Below are positions 1 to 7,970 of a stretch of DNA of 35,167 nt, piece by piece. Position 1 is the first letter of the stretch. Every line of letters begins with the position of its first letter. The notes beneath the pieces are model-generated. The model had not been told where the DNA came from. It was given only the letters and a program-made list of their open reading frames with translations, and made no database searches. The stretch is from an uncultured Alistipes sp. (GTDB lineage Bacteria > Bacteroidota > Bacteroidia > Bacteroidales > Rikenellaceae). The translations under genes and the position numbers were made by a program. The DNA is taken from assembly GCA_900546005.1 (NCBI GenBank), contig URBJ01000014.1, positions 1-35,167 of the forward strand. Direction: 5' to 3'.

Positions 1-1
1 C

Positions 2-1252
2 ACAGACACGATCCGCCGCGATACGACAAAATCCAGCGATCTGCACTCCAAATTCAAAGATGTGCTACCCGGCTCAATCCGGGTAACGGACGGATCCATC
101 CGCATAACCGAAGAGAAGGGCGGCCGATCGATTACCCATTCGATACAACACCTCTCTTTCTCCACCAGCCAACTGAGCGACATTTTGTCCACAGGATCCT
201 CGATATCGACAGCAACGGATCTTCGCCTGTCGATCCGACAGATTCAATATCAGTTCGATGAAAATGCTATGCAACTCGAGGCTGACACGATCGTAATCAA
301 CAGTGACTCGATACACATCTCCGCTTTACGACTGTTGCCGCTGTATGACAAAGATGAGTTTGCGACTTTGACCCCGGGACATGCGGATTGGATGCAGATT
401 ACCTCCCGAGACATCAACGGATACGGAGTCGACCTGATCGAATGGATCATTCAAAAAAATTTCACGGCCGACAGCATCAACATAGGTGCAGCCCGGATCG
501 AAAGCTACAAAAACAGGAACATCGCTCAGGTTCAACGGATCAAACCGCTGTTCTTCCAGCTTCTCGGTCGCATACCCCATCCGGTGGACATACAAACCAT
601 CGGATTCCGGAATTTGCAGGCCTCCTACTCCGAGCTCGCTCCGGGCAAAAGTGTTCCGGGGACCCTCTCTTTCGATAAAATCTCCGGAGCGTGTCGCGGA
701 ATCACCAACCGACCCGACAATTCCGGACAAATGATCACGCTTGAAGCCACGGGCCTTTTGCAAAACACGGCACCGATGCAACTCGACCTTGCATGGCCGG
801 CCGATACAACCGCTCCACACTTCGTCGCAACCGGCAGTCTGGGATCAATGAACCTTTCACTGATGAACCGGATGACTGAACCGATAGCCGATTTGCAGAT
901 CGACAGCGGAAAGGTAAACCGGCTCACGTTCCGCATCACCGGCGACTCGATAGAGGCCGAGACGGAGCTCTCCCTACTGTACGACGACCTGCAGATCGAA
1001 CTGCTCCGCCTCAAGGAGGGAAAGATCCGCGAACGCAAATTGCTTTCAACCGTGCTGGACGATTTGGTGCTCATCCCGAACAACCCCCATCTCGGGCAAA
1101 CCCGTATCGGAACCGGAACCACGCTACGCGATCCCTATCGTTCTCAGTTCAACTACCTGTGGAAATCAATAGAGACGGGAATCAAGTCTACGCTGATCGG
1201 ACGTCACCTCAAGCACGACCGACCTCACCGCCCTTCCCGCAAACGTTTTTAG
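2..1252 (+). CDS. AsmA-like large envelope protein, C-terminal part (5' end outside the window)
   Basis: The reading frame is open from the first bases and runs to a TAG stop, so only the last 416 or so residues are present. The GTG at position 62 is an internal codon, not a convincing start. The visible part has no catalytic motif. It consists of alternating polar/hydrophobic strands typical of long beta-rich proteins, such as the AsmA/DUF748-like proteins that bridge the inner and outer membranes. The C-terminus holds an RDPYRSQFNYLWKS-like segment followed by a basic tail (HLKHDRPHRPSRKRF), which I associate from memory with Bacteroidetes AsmA-like proteins. It converges on the minus-strand permease gene with only 35 bases between the stops. 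The family assignment is an inference from composition; 'hypothetical protein' is a fair alternative. Confidence 0.6.
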   Translation, partial: TDTIRRDTTKSSDLHSKFKDVLPGSIRVTDGSIRITEEKGGRSITHSIQHLSFSTSQLSDILSTGSSISTATDLRLSIRQIQYQFDENAMQLEADTIVINSDSIHISALRLLPLYDKDEFATLTPGHADWMQITSRDINGYGVDLIEWIIQKNFTADSINIGAARIESYKNRNIAQVQRIKPLFFQLLGRIPHPVDIQTIGFRNLQASYSELAPGKSVPGTLSFDKISGACRGITNRPDNSGQMITLEATGLLQNTAPMQLDLAWPADTTAPHFVATGSLGSMNLSLMNRMTEPIADLQIDSGKVNRLTFRITGDSIEAETELSLLYDDLQIELLRLKEGKIRERKLLSTVLDDLVLIPNNPHLGQTRIGTGTTLRDPYRSQFNYLWKSIETGIKSTLIGRHLKHDRPHRPSRKRF

Positions 1253-1287
1253 AGCACGGACAGATCCTTCGTACAACCAGAAAACGG

Positions 1288-2364
1288 CTATGAAACGGAT
1301 GGATTGTTCTCCTGTTCTTTCTGTTCGAGGGAGGGTGTATCGGGTCGAATCAGCCCGTACTCCCAATAATAGATCTGGATCAACAGCAAAAATCCGGAAA
1401 GGAGCAACGGACCGAAAATAATTCCCCAGAACCCGAACAAAGGAATACCCAGAATCACACCGAAGACAACGATCAACGGATGGGTGTTGGTGATCTGGCG
1501 CATCAACACGATGCGGCACAGACTATCCACATTGGCAATGACCAGAAATGCGCACAGCCACATAACGATTCCCTGCCAAGGCGCCACCTCGACCCACAAA
1601 TAGATGCCCATCGGCACCGTTACAACCGCTGTCCCGACCATCGGAATCAAGCCACACACTGCGGTGAGGAAGGCCCAAAAGACGAAATCGGGAACCCCCA
1701 GAAGCCAATAGACCGCAACCGAAGCTACTCCCTGACACAACATGACCAACGGAATCCCGACCGCATTGCTGAAGATAATTCCTTTGACCGCTTGCGTAAT
1801 ACGAGTCAAGCTCGTTCCCCGGAAAGGCAGATATAACCTCACCTGTTGTTCCATCTTCCGTCCTCTTTGCAGCATAAAAAACAGCACGACCAACATCAGT
1901 AGCACGTTGACCGTAAAACTGTACGTCGTATCGAACAGCGACGACGCCACACGCGTCACCACACCGCCCGAATCCTGCAACACTTTTTCGGGAACGATGC
2001 GGAATCCGAGCAGATCGTTCACCCGTTCCAACAACAAATTGAACATCTTCTTTACCTGTACCGTATCGACCGTCGAAACCTCCGTCGCAATCAACCGGAA
2101 GGTAAAAAAGCCTAATCCTGACAGTAATACGGTCATAGCCAGCACCAAAACCGATGCCGCAAGCCACGATCTCCAATGCCATCGTTCGGTCAGATAGAAC
2201 ATCACCCGCCGTAAAACGACATAAAGCGTCGCGGCACCCAGAAACGCCCCGACAAAAAACTTCAACCGATAAACGATCAGCCATCCGATAACCAGCAGCA
2301 CGCCGATAAACAACAGTTGCCGAAAAAATGCGTTGTCCGCACTCCGGATTCCCTCTTTTCCCAT
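1288..2364 (-). CDS. AI-2E family transporter (PerM/TqsA-type permease)
   Basis: A 358-residue integral membrane protein with several long hydrophobic segments: a pair at roughly residues 15-50, one near 65-95, one near 150-165, and a dense cluster from about 200 to 335. The central soluble region and the closely packed C-terminal helices (with GLIPMVGTAVVTVP and LGIPLFGFWGIIFGPLL) match the AI-2E exporter/PerM family (formerly UPF0118). Members export autoinducer-2 or act as Na+/H+ antiporters, so the substrate here is unknown. The length is normal for the family. The start is the ATG at 2364. Upstream, near 2401-2410, is an AATATTTG sequence on the minus strand that is one mismatch from the Bacteroidetes -7 box. 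The gene is transcribed divergently from cysK and appears to stand alone. Confidence 0.85.
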   Translation of the reverse strand: MGKEGIRSADNAFFRQLLFIGVLLVIGWLIVYRLKFFVGAFLGAATLYVVLRRVMFYLTERWHWRSWLAASVLVLAMTVLLSGLGFFTFRLIATEVSTVDTVQVKKMFNLLLERVNDLLGFRIVPEKVLQDSGGVVTRVASSLFDTTYSFTVNVLLMLVVLFFMLQRGRKMEQQVRLYLPFRGTSLTRITQAVKGIIFSNAVGIPLVMLCQGVASVAVYWLLGVPDFVFWAFLTAVCGLIPMVGTAVVTVPMGIYLWVEVAPWQGIVMWLCAFLVIANVDSLCRIVLMRQITNTHPLIVVFGVILGIPLFGFWGIIFGPLLLSGFLLLIQIYYWEYGLIRPDTPSLEQKEQENNPSVS

Positions 2365-2466
2365 ACGATCTTCCGATTTTATTTCGTTCTCACTCTATAA
2401 ACAAATATTTCACCAAACCACAACAATCGGTACGGGGCCAGATGACATTACAATCAAAAAACACGT

Positions 2467-2474
2467 TATATTTG
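2467..2474 (+). promoter_or_regulatory. Predicted -7 box of cysK
   Basis: TATATTTG matches the Bacteroidetes sigma-ABfr -7 consensus TAnnTTTG and lies 31 bases before the cysK ATG. No clear -33 element is visible. Confidence 0.5.
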
Positions 2475-2505
2475 CATCAAAGCCCAATAAATAACAGAAA
2501 CATCT

Positions 2506-3453
2506 ATGGAAAAAATCGCAAAAAAACTGACCGATCTGATCGGCAATACTCCGTTGCTCGAATTGCAACGATACAATCGCAAACATGAACTCGACGCCCG
2601 ACTGATCGGGAAACTCGAATATTTCAATCCGGGCGGAAGCGTCAAAGACCGCGTTGCCGTCTCGATGATCGACGATGCAGAACGTAAAGGCTTGCTGCGC
2701 CCCGGTGCACTGATTATCGAACCGACCAGCGGAAACACCGGTGTCGGTCTGGCCTTGGTCGCCGCCGTAAGAGGATACACGCTGATTTTGACGATGCCCG
2801 AAACGATGAGTCTCGAACGCCGGAACCTGCTCAAGGCCCTCGGGGCAAAGATCGTTCTGACCCCCGGAGCCGAAGGGATGAAGGGAGCTATCGCCAAAGC
2901 GGAAACCCTGAAGCAGGAGAATCCGGGTTCCGTTATCCTGCAACAGTTCGAAAATTCGGCCAATCCTGCAGCTCACATTGCCACCACAGGTGAAGAGATC
3001 TGGCGCGATACGGAAGGGAAGATCGACATCTTTGTTGCCGGAGTCGGAACGGGCGGAACCGTGACGGGAGTCGGGAAAGCCCTCAAAAAGCACAATCCGA
3101 ACATCCGCATCGTCGCAGTCGAACCCGCATCCTCCGCCGTTTTGTCCGGAGGGAAAGCCGGTCCGCATAAGATTCAGGGAATCGGAGCCGGGTTCGTTCC
3201 TTCGATCTACGACGCTTCGGTAGTCGATGAAGTTCTTCCGATCGAGAACGATGACGCCATTCGCAGCAGCCGGGAAGTGGCCTCCGTAGAGGGTCTGTTG
3301 GTCGGCATATCGGCCGGTGCCGCCATTGCTGCCGCCACACAGATAGCCAAACGTCCCGAGAATCGGGGTAAAACGATCGTCGCCCTGCTGCCCGACACCG
3401 GCGAACGATACCTCTCGACCGAACTCTACGCTTTCGACAGCTACCCCCTCTAA
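2506..3453 (+). CDS. cysK: Cysteine synthase A (O-acetylserine sulfhydrylase)
   Basis: A 315-residue cytoplasmic PLP enzyme that makes cysteine from O-acetylserine and sulfide. It has the fold-type II signature: the PLP lysine is K47 in GGSVKDR, the substrate-binding PTSGNTG loop is at residues 72-78, and a glycine-rich phosphate loop ([12 protein letters not shown]) lies near residues 178-190. The length and the absence of a CBS domain fit CysK/CysM rather than cystathionine beta-synthase. The start ATG at 2506 is well supported, with a TAnnTTTG box 31 bases upstream and protein similarity beginning immediately ([14 protein letters not shown]). A hairpin follows the stop. The gene is monocistronic. 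CysK versus CysM cannot be settled from sequence alone, but the CysK-type motifs make CysK the better choice. Confidence 0.95.
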   Translation: MEKIAKKLTDLIGNTPLLELQRYNRKHELDARLIGKLEYFNPGGSVKDRVAVSMIDDAERKGLLRPGALIIEPTSGNTGVGLALVAAVRGYTLILTMPETMSLERRNLLKALGAKIVLTPGAEGMKGAIAKAETLKQENPGSVILQQFENSANPAAHIATTGEEIWRDTEGKIDIFVAGVGTGGTVTGVGKALKKHNPNIRIVAVEPASSAVLSGGKAGPHKIQGIGAGFVPSIYDASVVDEVLPIENDDAIRSSREVASVEGLLVGISAGAAIAAATQIAKRPENRGKTIVALLPDTGERYLSTELYAFDSYPL

Positions 3454-3489
3454 ACAAACAATTCAACCATACGAACATTCCAGATACAG

Positions 3490-3540
3490 AACGACCGGAT
3501 GGCTCAATCCTCGAAATCTTCGAGCTGCCATTCGGTCGTT
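3490..3540 (+). terminator. Hairpin terminator after cysK
   Basis: The arms 3490-3503 and 3527-3540 form a 14-bp stem with a single G-U pair. Inside it a second 5-bp stem (CTCGA/TCGAG) closes a small loop. T-rich sequence follows on the plus strand. It sits between the convergent cysK and L,D-transpeptidase genes and may act for both. Confidence 0.6.
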
Positions 3541-3586
3541 CTTATTGCTTTTATGCTGTCGCTGGCGTTGCCGTCGCTTCAGGCCT

Positions 3587-5125
3587 TTACATCTGCCCGG
3601 ATTCTTCGCTCGGCTGGGTCCGGATCAACATATAAGGAGATTTTTCGGGATCGAGCCACTGCAACACCTCGACGACATCCTCCTCGGGAACCGTAATACA
3701 TCCTGCACTTCCTCGGTCATATCCGCTCTCGACATGGAAAAAGATGGCGCTTCCCTTGTATTTCTCTATCGGACGCATGTTGTACTCAACCACTGCGGCA
3801 TATTTGTAGGCATCGTCGTCGCGCCGCAGGTATTCGAAATTGTCTGTCTGCGGCTTCTGTGTCGTCATTTGATTGTAAAGCGGATCCTCGGAATCGCTGA
3901 TCCAGTAGTGTTCCGGCGTCACCACCACATAGGGCCACTGCAGCTCGATGTCCGCCTCGTAGCCGAAAGCAAACCCCATCGGATAGGCTCCGGACGGCGT
4001 TCGCATGTCCCCTTCGCGCTTCTCCCCGAAAGGAGCGATTCCGGCCCGTCCGACATTCGAGTGGATCACCGGTGCCGCCTCAAACCACCGCCCAGTTTCG
4101 TCCTTCTCATAGCGTCGGAACTGACACAACACCCGATCGGGACGGTCATTATAGACCAAAATCAACTGCCGGCAACTATCCGGCAACCGAATCTGCTCAT
4201 CCTGAAAACTTGCAATAAAAGCATCCGTATCGTTCGTCTTGCGATAATGTTCAATATAGTCTCCGATCCACGTAATCCGTTCCTCGATCGGCATCTGCAA
4301 CTCCGAAGGAGCCCCTTTGACCGCTTGTCGATAGCACTCCTCCGCACTACGCAGAGCCACCGTATCACCACTCCACATGCAACCCAAGCGCTCGTATATG
4401 GTTCCGAGCATCAGATTGCCCCAAGCTCGCCGGGAAGCACTCCCCTCTTCCATGAAACGGTCGATCTCCTCCATGCGCTCCTCGGCCATCTCCCGAAGTC
4501 TGATCGCCCGCAGACACGAATAGTTTGCCCCTGCCATTTCATTCCACTGACGAGATTTTTCGCACATATACACCCCAACCAATGGATCGGTGGCCTCGGC
4601 CAATGTCAGACCAACGGTCCATCCGATCGGGATCATCGCCTGCTGCAGCGAATCTTCCACAATCGTGCAAACACCCCTGTCGAGCGTATCGATCCGGTCC
4701 ATCACGCAGTAGCGAATACGCAACGAATCGCTCTGCGAAGCCTCCAAACGGACGTCCCAAAAATCACCGCCGAGCCAACGACGCACGCTCCGTTCCAAGC
4801 GGGCCAAACGACCGTCCCGCAACGTATATCCGACCTTTGCGGTCCAACGATGCAAAGCCTCCTCCTGTTCGGCACTCTGAATCGTACAGCCCATGGCATG
4901 GGCATCGACCATGGCGTATAACAGCTCATTCGAAAGAGCAATCTCCTCCGTCAATGACTGTTCGGTCAACAACGGAGAAGAAACATTTTCTGCGTCGACT
5001 CGAACATAGGCCACCTGATCGGGATACAATGCCCGCACGACAACAACAACCGCCAATACGACGATCAACAGCAAGATCCAACTGCACACGCGTAGGACCC
5101 AACGTCCTACCCTCTGTTTTTCCAT
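3587..5125 (-). CDS. YkuD-family L,D-transpeptidase-like membrane-anchored protein
   Basis: A 512-residue protein, counted from the ATG at 5125. An upstream in-frame start at 5227 would overlap the neighbouring gene by 50 bases and place a polar stretch before the membrane helix, so it is disfavoured. Residues 9-34 form one transmembrane helix (type II topology, periplasmic body). Residues 35-340 are mostly helical with no recognised domain and contain a possible TPR-like stretch near 200-300. Residues 340-505 form a YkuD domain of the COG3786 type, with the catalytic signature H464...G-S-A-G-C476. The family crosslinks peptidoglycan or attaches protein to it through meso-diaminopimelate. The gene lies 52 bases downstream of the symporter gene on the same strand with no terminator between, so co-transcription is likely. 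The domain call is firm; the substrate is not. Confidence 0.85.
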   Translation of the reverse strand: MEKQRVGRWVLRVCSWILLLIVVLAVVVVVRALYPDQVAYVRVDAENVSSPLLTEQSLTEEIALSNELLYAMVDAHAMGCTIQSAEQEEALHRWTAKVGYTLRDGRLARLERSVRRWLGGDFWDVRLEASQSDSLRIRYCVMDRIDTLDRGVCTIVEDSLQQAMIPIGWTVGLTLAEATDPLVGVYMCEKSRQWNEMAGANYSCLRAIRLREMAEERMEEIDRFMEEGSASRRAWGNLMLGTIYERLGCMWSGDTVALRSAEECYRQAVKGAPSELQMPIEERITWIGDYIEHYRKTNDTDAFIASFQDEQIRLPDSCRQLILVYNDRPDRVLCQFRRYEKDETGRWFEAAPVIHSNVGRAGIAPFGEKREGDMRTPSGAYPMGFAFGYEADIELQWPYVVVTPEHYWISDSEDPLYNQMTTQKPQTDNFEYLRRDDDAYKYAAVVEYNMRPIEKYKGSAIFFHVESGYDRGSAGCITVPEEDVVEVLQWLDPEKSPYMLIRTQPSEESGQM

Positions 5126-5177
5126 GGAAGCAAATTTGGTGATTAATATTTTTTCAGGATTCTCAAGCCCTATCGTT

Positions 5178-6488
5178 TCAGCAAGTGACAGAAGCTTCGG
5201 TTTCGGTCTCTGCCTCCGCCTCCTCAACCGGATCCTCCTTTTCGTTACGACTCACAACACAGGCTGCCATCGCGTCCCCCGAAACATTCACCGCCGTAAT
5301 CAGCATATCCAATGGACGGTCCATAGCGATGATCATGGCAATACCTTCGGCCGGAATCCCCACAGCTACCAACACCAACATCAGGATTGCCATACCTCCA
5401 CTCGGAATACCGGGCGTTCCTATGGACGATACCGTCGTCAGCACTACAATCGAAAGCATCTGTGCCAGTGACAGGTCAACTCCCATCACCTGAGCCACAA
5501 ACACCGTCGCAATGGCATGATAACAGCTTGTCCCGTTCATGTTGATGGTAATCCCCGTGGGCAACACGAAAGAGATCACATTGCGGGGCAGGCCGAGTTT
5601 CCGCATCTGTTCAACATTCAACGGCAGGCAGGCCGCACTGGAACACGACGTAAAGGCCAACAGCTGCACGGGAAATACCGCACGCATGTAGGACTTCAGC
5701 GGAACACGACTGAGGAAACGTACGATCAACGGATAACATACGAACAGGATGAAGCACAACCCGACGACGACGGTCAAGGCATAATAGCCCAAGGCCAGCA
5801 ACAGATCGACGTCGCCGGCGAAGTTGACCATCAGATCGGCCATCAACGCCATCACCCCCAAAGGAGCGACCTTCATCACATAGTTGATGATCCTCAGAAT
5901 AATCGCATTCAACGACTCGACGATCCTCTTGACCGGAGCCGAACGCTCCCTCCCGACCGCAACCATCGCTACGGCAAAGACTATCGACAGCAGGATCAAC
6001 TGAAGCATCGCGGAATTGTCGCCTGCGGCCTGAATCACATTTTCGGGGATCAAATCTTCGACAAAATGGAGCGGCCCCTGCTGCTGAACCACCTGCGCTG
6101 CCTCCTGTTTTTCGGCTACGGATTGCTCATAATGGATTCTGAACTCTTCGGCTTTTTCGCGTGGAAACACAAATCCCGGGCGAATCACATTTACGGCAAC
6201 CAGCCCGATAAATATAGCAAATACAGTGGTTATTAAATAGATAAACAGCGTCTTTAACCCAAGTCGCGAAAGATGCTTCATATCGCTCATATTGGTGATT
6301 CCGCTGATCAGCGAAACAACCACCAACGGCACCGCAACCAAACGCAACATACGGATAAACACCGTACCCCATGGTTTGATCCAGTCCGTAACCACCTGCT
6401 CCGCACCGGCACTCACGGCAACAAAACCGATCAAGATTCCGACCGCCATTCCGATCAGAATCGTAACATATAACGGTAGCTTTTTCAT
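5178..6488 (-). CDS. SDF/DAACS-family sodium:amino-acid (dicarboxylate-type) symporter
   Basis: A 436-residue inner-membrane protein of the GltP/DctA/EAAT fold. The N-terminal scaffold helices are clear, the serine-rich re-entrant loop HP1 is TSCSSAACLP, the TM7 motif reads NMNGT (residues 316-320), HP2 contains GTPGIPSGG, and TM8 carries D-R-P-L-D-M-L-I-T...N-V-S-G-D. Two positions differ from glutamate/aspartate carriers. The TM7 sodium-site Asp (NMDGT) is Asn318, and the TM8 Arg that pairs with the side-chain carboxylate (GltPh R397) is Ile397. The Asp that binds the amino group (D394) is kept. The cargo is therefore more likely a neutral amino acid than glutamate or a dicarboxylate; this is an inference from known structures. 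The C-terminus is a Glu-rich tail. It heads a probable two-gene transcript with the L,D-transpeptidase. Confidence 0.92.
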   Translation of the reverse strand: MKKLPLYVTILIGMAVGILIGFVAVSAGAEQVVTDWIKPWGTVFIRMLRLVAVPLVVVSLISGITNMSDMKHLSRLGLKTLFIYLITTVFAIFIGLVAVNVIRPGFVFPREKAEEFRIHYEQSVAEKQEAAQVVQQQGPLHFVEDLIPENVIQAAGDNSAMLQLILLSIVFAVAMVAVGRERSAPVKRIVESLNAIILRIINYVMKVAPLGVMALMADLMVNFAGDVDLLLALGYYALTVVVGLCFILFVCYPLIVRFLSRVPLKSYMRAVFPVQLLAFTSCSSAACLPLNVEQMRKLGLPRNVISFVLPTGITINMNGTSCYHAIATVFVAQVMGVDLSLAQMLSIVVLTTVSSIGTPGIPSGGMAILMLVLVAVGIPAEGIAMIIAMDRPLDMLITAVNVSGDAMAACVVSRNEKEDPVEEAEAETETEASVTC

Positions 6489-6564
6489 CTGTATTCGGCG
6501 TATTTCTCCCTCTTCCTTCCCCCTCTATACGCAGCTCGTTTTTTCATTTTCTGTTTTTGTGCCC

Positions 6565-6572
6565 CAAAATTA
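6565..6572 (-). promoter_or_regulatory. Predicted -7 box of the symporter gene
   Basis: On the minus strand this reads TAATTTTG, matching TAnnTTTG, and ends 76 bases before the symporter ATG. This implies a leader of about 70 bases. No -33 element is obvious. Confidence 0.4.
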
Positions 6573-6629
6573 TAAATTATCAGGAAATTCACGGAATTGT
6601 CATGCAAAAAAAATCGAAGTTCAACCCGA

Positions 6630-7799
6630 TTAAAATGATGCTTCGGCCTTCAAATTCGACGCACCCACTGCCTTGAAACAGGAGTTATCGGCTCCCACAT
6701 TCGACCGCACAATATGGTAGGACACCGATCCATGCACCATGTTGTCGGGATCGACAACAAAATTCTGATAATTGAAATCCATCGGAACCTGCCCCGTATT
6801 CACCTCAATACCCACCTGCTCGACCTTTACGAACGACGCACCGGGTACATGTCCGGCAAAAGGCACCTCTAATGAGGTCAGGATGTTCGAACAATTCTGG
6901 GCATGGATTCGCCCGAACCAACTGGAGTGGTCCATCCGCGAAAAGACGAATGCCTGATCACAATTCCATGCGGAAAGATTGTTTCCGTTCGCATGTTCGG
7001 AAAAAATGAATCCGTAACGGAAAGCGCTTTTGACATACAGATTCCGAAACTCCTGTTCGGGGTTACACCACAAACGAGGTCCAATAAAGCCCGCCGAATA
7101 GTGTCCGTCGGCCGAAGGAGAGGTCAGCTCGGTACTCCGCGTCGAGGAAAAAATCAGCACGTTATCCGTGTACACGGTCGCTGCATAAGCCACATTCACC
7201 CCCGACAGACGGGGATAGCCCCCCGGTTCGGATTTCGCTTGGAAAGCTATGTCCTGCAGACGGACAACCGCCTGATTCAAACCATAACCGTTCGCCCCGG
7301 CCCCCACCGCAAAAACGGATACCGGACATACGGAGGGATCGGTCTGTACCTCTCCCAACACGTCGGAGAAGAGAATCGTTCCGTTGTCCCACACCTCGGA
7401 GGTATCCGTTCCTGTATGATTGGCATAGGCACACGGCGTAACCGCACAACCTTCACCCTCTATCCGGATCATTCCGTAGTCACGTTTTCCGGGCGTCAGA
7501 GTCCTCGGTCTAAGAATCAAATGGGCCTTAACCTTGTAAGCCTCATGAATCGCAACCAAACGATAACGCCCGTTCGGAAAATAGACCGTTCCTCCGCCCC
7601 ACTCCATAACCGAATCGAGTAACGTCTGAATCGCGGGTGCATCGTCCGTCACGCCGTCCCCTTTGGCCCCGTAATCTTTCACGTTATACACCGGGACAAC
7701 CCCATCGGGAACAGCACAGCTCGCAGTCCTCTCAGCGCAAGAGGCAAACGACAAAACCCATACCGACACCCAGATTGCAACAAGTATTCTTCGTATCAT
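6630..7799 (-). CDS. Pectin-lyase-fold (right-handed beta-helix) lipoprotein
   Basis: A 389-residue protein. The N-terminus is a lipoprotein signal with the lipobox SFAS-C, so Cys21 should be lipidated and the protein exported to the envelope. Residues 37-80 contain the signature of the pectate-lyase-3/GH28-related family (YNVKDYGAKGDGVTDD followed by a GGGTVYFPNGRY segment), which starts right-handed parallel beta-helices. The family includes polysaccharide lyases, polygalacturonase relatives and phage tailspike-like proteins. I could not identify catalytic residues, so the substrate is unknown. The gene starts at an ATG with a TAnnTTTG box 37 bases upstream. It is divergent from the PAP2 gene and separated from the symporter by that gene's own promoter. 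It may join the CAZymes further along in pectin or plant-glycan use, but this is not proven. Confidence 0.75.
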   Translation of the reverse strand: MIRRILVAIWVSVWVLSFASCAERTASCAVPDGVVPVYNVKDYGAKGDGVTDDAPAIQTLLDSVMEWGGGTVYFPNGRYRLVAIHEAYKVKAHLILRPRTLTPGKRDYGMIRIEGEGCAVTPCAYANHTGTDTSEVWDNGTILFSDVLGEVQTDPSVCPVSVFAVGAGANGYGLNQAVVRLQDIAFQAKSEPGGYPRLSGVNVAYAATVYTDNVLIFSSTRSTELTSPSADGHYSAGFIGPRLWCNPEQEFRNLYVKSAFRYGFIFSEHANGNNLSAWNCDQAFVFSRMDHSSWFGRIHAQNCSNILTSLEVPFAGHVPGASFVKVEQVGIEVNTGQVPMDFNYQNFVVDPDNMVHGSVSYHIVRSNVGADNSCFKAVGASNLKAEASF

Positions 7800-7836
7800 A
7801 TCTTTTAATAAATAATTTTTCGGCAGCCGATCAGAA

Positions 7837-7844
7837 CAAAAATA
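7837..7844 (-). promoter_or_regulatory. Predicted -7 box of the pectin-lyase-fold gene
   Basis: The minus strand reads TATTTTTG (TAnnTTTG), 37 bases before the ATG at 7799. It shares the 171-base divergent intergenic region with the PAP2 promoter. Confidence 0.45.
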
Positions 7845-7932
7845 GGCCTTTTACCCCTAATTTCCTAACCTTAAATTTTCTTTGAAAATTAAAATATCCT
7901 CCAAAAACAACACTTTTCCCACAAAATAGAAC

Positions 7933-7940
7933 TAAATTTG
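7933..7940 (+). promoter_or_regulatory. Predicted -7 box of the PAP2 gene; also decides its start
   Basis: TAAATTTG matches TAnnTTTG. A TTG codon at 7938 that could extend the reading frame lies inside this box, so translation must begin downstream at the ATG at 7971, 30 bases away. Confidence 0.55.
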
Positions 7941-7970
7941 CAAAAATTTTCTACGAAGGCTGCACATTAC

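Noticed and set aside
3545..4921. 458-codon open frame on the plus strand
   Set aside because: It is antisense to the YkuD gene, whose catalytic motif is intact.
5126..5227. 34-codon N-terminal extension of the L,D-transpeptidase
   Set aside because: It would overlap the end of the symporter gene and put a non-hydrophobic leader before the membrane helix. The ATG at 5125 fits better.
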